Below are positions 60,192 through 64,000 of a DNA stretch of 64,000 nucleotides, in pieces. The notes under the pieces were generated by a model that did no database searches, was not told the origin of the DNA, and was given only the letters and a program-made list of their open reading frames with translations. The stretch comes from Phycisphaeraceae bacterium (GTDB lineage Bacteria; Planctomycetota; Phycisphaerae; Phycisphaerales; Phycisphaeraceae), in NCBI GenBank assembly GCA_029260715.1, contig JAJDCS010000023.1:1-64000 (forward strand), given 5' to 3'. The stretch's first letter is position 1. Every line of letters starts with the position of its first letter. The translations under genes and the position numbers were made by a program.

Positions 60192-61337
60192 TCAATCAGG
60201 CTTGCCTACTCCGAGCATCTGCTCATAGATCGCTTGATACGCACCGTGCATGCGATGCTGCGTGAAGCACTCGTGCAACCGCTCACGCCCCGCACGCCCC
60301 ATGCGCCCGCGAAGGTCTTCGTCCCGCAACAGCCGGACCAAGTTTTGCGATAGCTTTTCGGGGTCCGCGCGTGGCGACAGCAAACCCGTCTGACCCTCCA
60401 CCACAATCTCGCTGTTGCCGCCGACGTCCGTCGTGGCAATCGCAAGCCCCGCAGCCATCGCTTCGAGCAGCGTCACGGAGATCCCCTCGCTAAGGCTGCT
60501 GAGTATGAACGCATCGGCGCCGGCCATCAGATTCGGGATGTCCTGACGCACGCCTAAAAACCGGGTGTTACCCGACACACCCAGCCGCTGGGCCAACCCT
60601 TCCATCTCCTGAAGACGATCACCGTCGCCAGCCATGACCAGCACTGCATTGGGAACCTCCCGGACAACACCAGCTAAAGCGCGTATGGCGGTGGCGTGGT
60701 CTTTTACCGGGTGAAACCTGGCGACCTGCAAAATCACAGGCTGATCGTCGGCAACCCCCCACTCGCCGCGCACCGCCGCTCGGGCCGTGGGCGTACACGC
60801 CTGTTCAAATATTTGAGGGTCGATCCCGTTGTGAACCACCTCGATCCGGCCCGAGCCGATCCCTTCATGATCGATCAACGCCTGTTTCACAAACTGGCCC
60901 ACAGCCGTCACGCGGTCAGCCCGACGCAGCAAGAACCGGTTGGCGATCACCCGCTTAGTTCGCCGGTGGTCGGGGTAGTGGCGGCCGTGTTCGGTAAACA
61001 GGACCGGCGGCGTAGCCCGCAGCCCACGCGCCGTGGCGGCGTAGAAAAAAGGCGTGTATTGGTGGGCGTGAAGCAGGTCGATCCCGTGTTGTTCGACACA
61101 CCGACGCAGCCGCCCGGCTACCGACCAATCAACACCCGGGCGGCGACGAAGGTCTTCAACCGCAAAACCCTCTTCAGATAGCTGACGACCAAGCGGACCC
61201 ACTTCATCCAGACACAGGTACACAAACCGATACCGGTCTTGGAGCCGCCGCCCCAACGCCGCTGCCAAAACCTCCGCGCCGGCCAGATACAAGCGGTGCA
61301 GCACATGGGCGATTGTGGGACGCTGGGCGTGTGGCAT
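60192..61337 (-). CDS. Glycosyltransferase family 4
   Basis: 381 aa. HVLHRLYLAGAEVLAAAL at the N-terminus, ILQVARFHPVKDH and a C-terminal SSLSEGISVTLLEAMAAGL with the EX7E pattern. It is a cytoplasmic sugar transferase. It is next to an O-antigen-ligase-like gene, so it may belong to a second glycan or glycoprotein pathway in this region. Confidence 0.86.
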   Translation of the reverse strand: MPHAQRPTIAHVLHRLYLAGAEVLAAALGRRLQDRYRFVYLCLDEVGPLGRQLSEEGFAVEDLRRRPGVDWSVAGRLRRCVEQHGIDLLHAHQYTPFFYAATARGLRATPPVLFTEHGRHYPDHRRTKRVIANRFLLRRADRVTAVGQFVKQALIDHEGIGSGRIEVVHNGIDPQIFEQACTPTARAAVRGEWGVADDQPVILQVARFHPVKDHATAIRALAGVVREVPNAVLVMAGDGDRLQEMEGLAQRLGVSGNTRFLGVRQDIPNLMAGADAFILSSLSEGISVTLLEAMAAGLAIATTDVGGNSEIVVEGQTGLLSPRADPEKLSQNLVRLLRDEDLRGRMGRAGRERLHECFTQHRMHGAYQAIYEQMLGVGKPD

Positions 61338-61476
61338 GGCGGTAGTCTAGCCGCTCGACGCGATGTGTGGACACCGCGCAGCCTAGGCTACCGAAAAATA
61401 AGATAATCAGAGACGGTGTTTGGTTTGATACAGGCGTAGCCACGCCGCTCAAGCCCGACGAAAACCCCGGCACGGC

Positions 61477-62817
61477 TCACGCCGTCGTGACTTCGCCGTA
61501 TGGGTCAGGCAGCGAAACCTGCTCCATTTCCGGCAACTGGCCGGGCAGCTCAACCTTGTGCGACGCTTCGATCCGGTACACGTACGCGGTCGTGCACATC
61601 CCCAACATCGCGATAAGGTAGCCAACCTCCACGGACTCCATGCCGATGAACGTGCTGCAAACAAGCAACCCGCCTAAAGACAAACACGTGACGTGCCCGT
61701 AGTACCGCGGCCACACGAGCTTTTTCGCCGTTGCCGTACGCGTCATAAAGTAGGCGTTGATGATCGACCCCAAGTAAAAAATAATCAGCCCGAACATCCC
61801 CGCAAACCCGTAATCCGCGCCGGTCTGCAGGAAAAGATTATGCACACTTTTGTTCCGCGACAACCCGTAGTATTGGCTAATGAGGTTGAAGTTGCGCGCC
61901 CCAACACCCATCGGGTGGTCCTTCATACACCGCCACGCGGCGGACCAAGTATCGAACCGGCTCGCTGCTGAAGCGTCGCGATCCTCCGCATCAACAAAGA
62001 TACTCCAGAACTCGTCTCGGACCTCGGCCCCCGCAAAGTTAAACGCCAGAATAGCGAACATACCAGCCAGCAAGAGCGTCAGTCCTTTGCGGGGGAGTTG
62101 GAACAACGCGATAAAAATGATCCCAAAAAATACAATCGCCAGCCCAAGCTGACCGCCACGGGAGAAAGAAAACAAAATAACGTGCATCAGCAGCAAAGCC
62201 ATGAAGAAGCAAAGCCCCCGGACCCACTGCCGCTTGGCTAACACGCCCAAGAAGAACGCCGGGGCGATCCCCGTCACCATGATCATCGCCACGCCGTTGT
62301 TGTCGATCCCGCCGAAGCCGTTCCAGTACACGCGGTTCCAACCGTCGAAGTAGTATTGGCTGTTAAACACCCACGCCAAGTACCCAAGCGATAACAAAAT
62401 CACCCACGCGAACGTGCGGATCTCCTTCTCGCTACGGACAAGCGAGATGGTGGCCAATATCATGATCCCGACAGTCAACTGAGGGTACAGGAAGTGCCAC
62501 GCGCGCGGCGCGGAGATGGCCGTAAAGCGCCACGTAAACACACCCGCAAACAAGTACAACGCCAAGCCGAACACCGGTAGCCAAACACCTCGCAAACCCG
62601 ACCACTCGCCGAAGCCTTTGAAAACCCACCCGATCAATACCGTCAACGCCAGGTAAAAGCTGTATCGCTCGGTCGGCCAATCCGACCAGAACCACAGCAT
62701 GGTCGGGCGCAAGATCGAAAAGCAGTAATAGACCATCAACCCGTAGTACGGGTTCATCCAACCGTAGACCACACCGGTCACAGCCAAGATATTGGTAAAT
62801 AGCCAGCCGGATTCCAT
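61477..62817 (-). CDS. O-antigen ligase-like membrane protein (exosortase-associated type?)
   Basis: 446 aa with about ten hydrophobic segments. It begins with a short loop and WMNPYYGLMVYYCFSILRP, which resembles the start of the TIGR03097 group of exosortase A-associated ligases, and has FSFSRGGQLGLAIVFFG and SRFDTWSAAWRCMKDHPMGVG of the ligase family. It may glycosylate proteins or polymerise EPS on the outer face of the inner membrane. The TIGR03097 assignment is by eye. Confidence 0.75.
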   Translation of the reverse strand: MESGWLFTNILAVTGVVYGWMNPYYGLMVYYCFSILRPTMLWFWSDWPTERYSFYLALTVLIGWVFKGFGEWSGLRGVWLPVFGLALYLFAGVFTWRFTAISAPRAWHFLYPQLTVGIMILATISLVRSEKEIRTFAWVILLSLGYLAWVFNSQYYFDGWNRVYWNGFGGIDNNGVAMIMVTGIAPAFFLGVLAKRQWVRGLCFFMALLLMHVILFSFSRGGQLGLAIVFFGIIFIALFQLPRKGLTLLLAGMFAILAFNFAGAEVRDEFWSIFVDAEDRDASAASRFDTWSAAWRCMKDHPMGVGARNFNLISQYYGLSRNKSVHNLFLQTGADYGFAGMFGLIIFYLGSIINAYFMTRTATAKKLVWPRYYGHVTCLSLGGLLVCSTFIGMESVEVGYLIAMLGMCTTAYVYRIEASHKVELPGQLPEMEQVSLPDPYGEVTTA

Positions 62818-62884
62818 TGTCGCAGCGCCTCACCCAGCAGACCGCTTCAGCAAGCCGTCTGTTAACAGCCGAACTTTACGCCTG

Positions 62885-64000
62885 TTATACCTCTTCGACC
62901 AGTTGGCAGATACGGTGTACAACTTTAGGCCAATCAAACTCTAAAGCGTGCTCTTGACCGGCTTTGCCCAACCGCTGCCGCAAAGCCGTGTCCTCCAAAA
63001 GCTTCCCGAGTGACCCAGTCACCGCCTGGGCGTCCGTGCCGTCGACCACCAGGCCGGTCTTCTGATCGATCACCGCCTCGGCCTGGCCTCCGACCATACC
63101 CGCCAGCGTGGGCTTGCCACACGCGCCGGCCTCCAAAAAAACCATGCCGAACCCTTCCACGTCCGTCCCGTCTTGAATCGCGGGCATCGCGAACACATCG
63201 CACCCGCCGTACATCGCCAGCTTCGTCGGCGTGTCCACCGCGCCCGCAAAGACCACCCGGTCGGCCACACCCAGCTTTGCAGCCTGGTCGCGCAGCGCCT
63301 GCGTCTGCCGCCCCTGACCCGCGATGACATAAACCAGTTGTGGGAACTTCTCCCCAAGCCCCGCGACCGCAGCGATCACCGCCGCGTGGTTCTTCCGCGG
63401 GTCGAGCCTGCCGAGCGTCAGCACCACCATCTTATCCTTGTAACCCTGCTGGGCCCGCCACTTCAACCCCTTCTCCGCCACACCGTCAAACTCGGATATC
63501 TCCACACCGGGGTTGACCACCCGGACCTTGTCAGGGTCGATGTGTTCTTTCAGTACGGCCGCGGTGTATTGGCTGTTCGCGATCATCAGGTCAATCGCTT
63601 TGTGGGCCCGGTGCATCAAGAAACGCAACTGCCGGCTTGAGCAGCAGGCTGTTACTTCCTCGCCGTGCGCGTAGCACACGATCTTGACACGATCGCCGTA
63701 CAGCTTGCGCAGCGGAAGCAGGCTTACCACCTCCGGCACCGCGTGCGTGCAGTGGACACGGATGGCTTTGTGCTTGCGGATGCGCTCGTATACCGCCTTG
63801 GTCATGCGCGCGTACCGCAATACCCGCTTCGGGCTCTCCATACCCCAGTCGTTGATGAATATCTTCCTGCGGTCCATCAGCAGGTTCGCGTCCGTCACAT
63901 GGTCACGCCCGTTCGGCGGGGGGGGCACATCGGGAAACTCGGGCGTGTTCGGCGGGTCCGCGTAATAGTCGTGCGTGATCACCTCGATCGGACGCGGCCA
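62885..64000 (-). CDS. Glycosyltransferase family 4 (5' end beyond right edge)
   Basis: The visible 371 residues read into the right edge with no start; the frame continues upstream of 63982. VVLTLGRLDPRKNHA, FAGAVDTPTKLAMYGGCD and VEGFGMVFLEAGACGKPTLAG (EX7E) are GT4 blocks. It acts in the same direction as the ligase-like gene, 67 bases upstream of it. Confidence 0.85.
   Translation of the reverse strand, partial: WPRPIEVITHDYYADPPNTPEFPDVPPPPNGRDHVTDANLLMDRRKIFINDWGMESPKRVLRYARMTKAVYERIRKHKAIRVHCTHAVPEVVSLLPLRKLYGDRVKIVCYAHGEEVTACCSSRQLRFLMHRAHKAIDLMIANSQYTAAVLKEHIDPDKVRVVNPGVEISEFDGVAEKGLKWRAQQGYKDKMVVLTLGRLDPRKNHAAVIAAVAGLGEKFPQLVYVIAGQGRQTQALRDQAAKLGVADRVVFAGAVDTPTKLAMYGGCDVFAMPAIQDGTDVEGFGMVFLEAGACGKPTLAGMVGGQAEAVIDQKTGLVVDGTDAQAVTGSLGKLLEDTALRQRLGKAGQEHALEFDWPKVVHRICQLVEEV

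Overview
The window looks like chromosomal DNA of a planctomycete, most likely class Phycisphaerae. The evidence is a giant surface protein whose N-terminus carries the planctomycete LEPR-XLL signature, two PEP-CTERM proteins, many O-glycan and exopolysaccharide genes, three tandem flagellins and a high G+C content. This is judged from gene content only; no 16S rRNA lies in the window.

Region 1 (1-8064, minus strand): a very large secreted mosaic protein that continues past the left edge, then two small PEP-CTERM proteins. These are probably envelope or matrix proteins. Region 2 (8544-39922, mostly minus strand): one large exopolysaccharide (EPS) assembly locus. It holds sugar-nucleotide genes (rfbF, rfbG, a C-methyltransferase, several SDR epimerases/dehydratases, gmd, a Gfo/Idh/MocA oxidoreductase), at least six glycosyltransferases, two sulfotransferases of different families, FkbM and CmoB-like methyltransferases, a Wzy/ligase-type polymerase, a Wzz/GumC-type chain-length protein with a small BY-kinase-like partner, a Wza-like lipoprotein, an ABC-2 exporter, a GH51-like lipoprotein, and an initiating phosphoglycosyltransferase fused to a nucleotidyltransferase-like domain. 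Many genes overlap by 4 bp (ATGA/GTGA), so translation is probably coupled. The likely product is a methylated, sulfated EPS containing a CDP-derived deoxy sugar. No Wzx flippase and no exosortase were found in the window.

Region 3 (40627-46675, plus strand): a three-gene RND efflux operon (outer membrane factor, adaptor, pump). Region 4 (46676-47170): the 5' remnant of an IS3-family orfA split by a 123-bp MITE-like palindromic element at a TA site, next to tRNA-Pro(CGG) and its terminator. Region 5 (47519-52197): housekeeping genes: purC, a CPA1-type antiporter with an RCK domain, dut, an entericidin-like lipoprotein and rdgB.

Region 6 (52338-58129, minus strand): three flagellin paralogues, each followed by a strong GC-rich terminator. 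A small ORF of 103 codons overlaps the start of the middle flagellin by 4 bp and is preceded by a sigma-28-like promoter. Region 7 (58838-64000, minus strand): a receiver-domain response regulator, a TIGR04282-type glycosyltransferase, two GT4 glycosyltransferases (the last cut by the right edge) and a second O-antigen-ligase-like membrane protein resembling the exosortase-associated type.

All family names come from reading motifs by eye. No database search was run. Start codons were chosen from Shine-Dalgarno position and gene overlap where possible.
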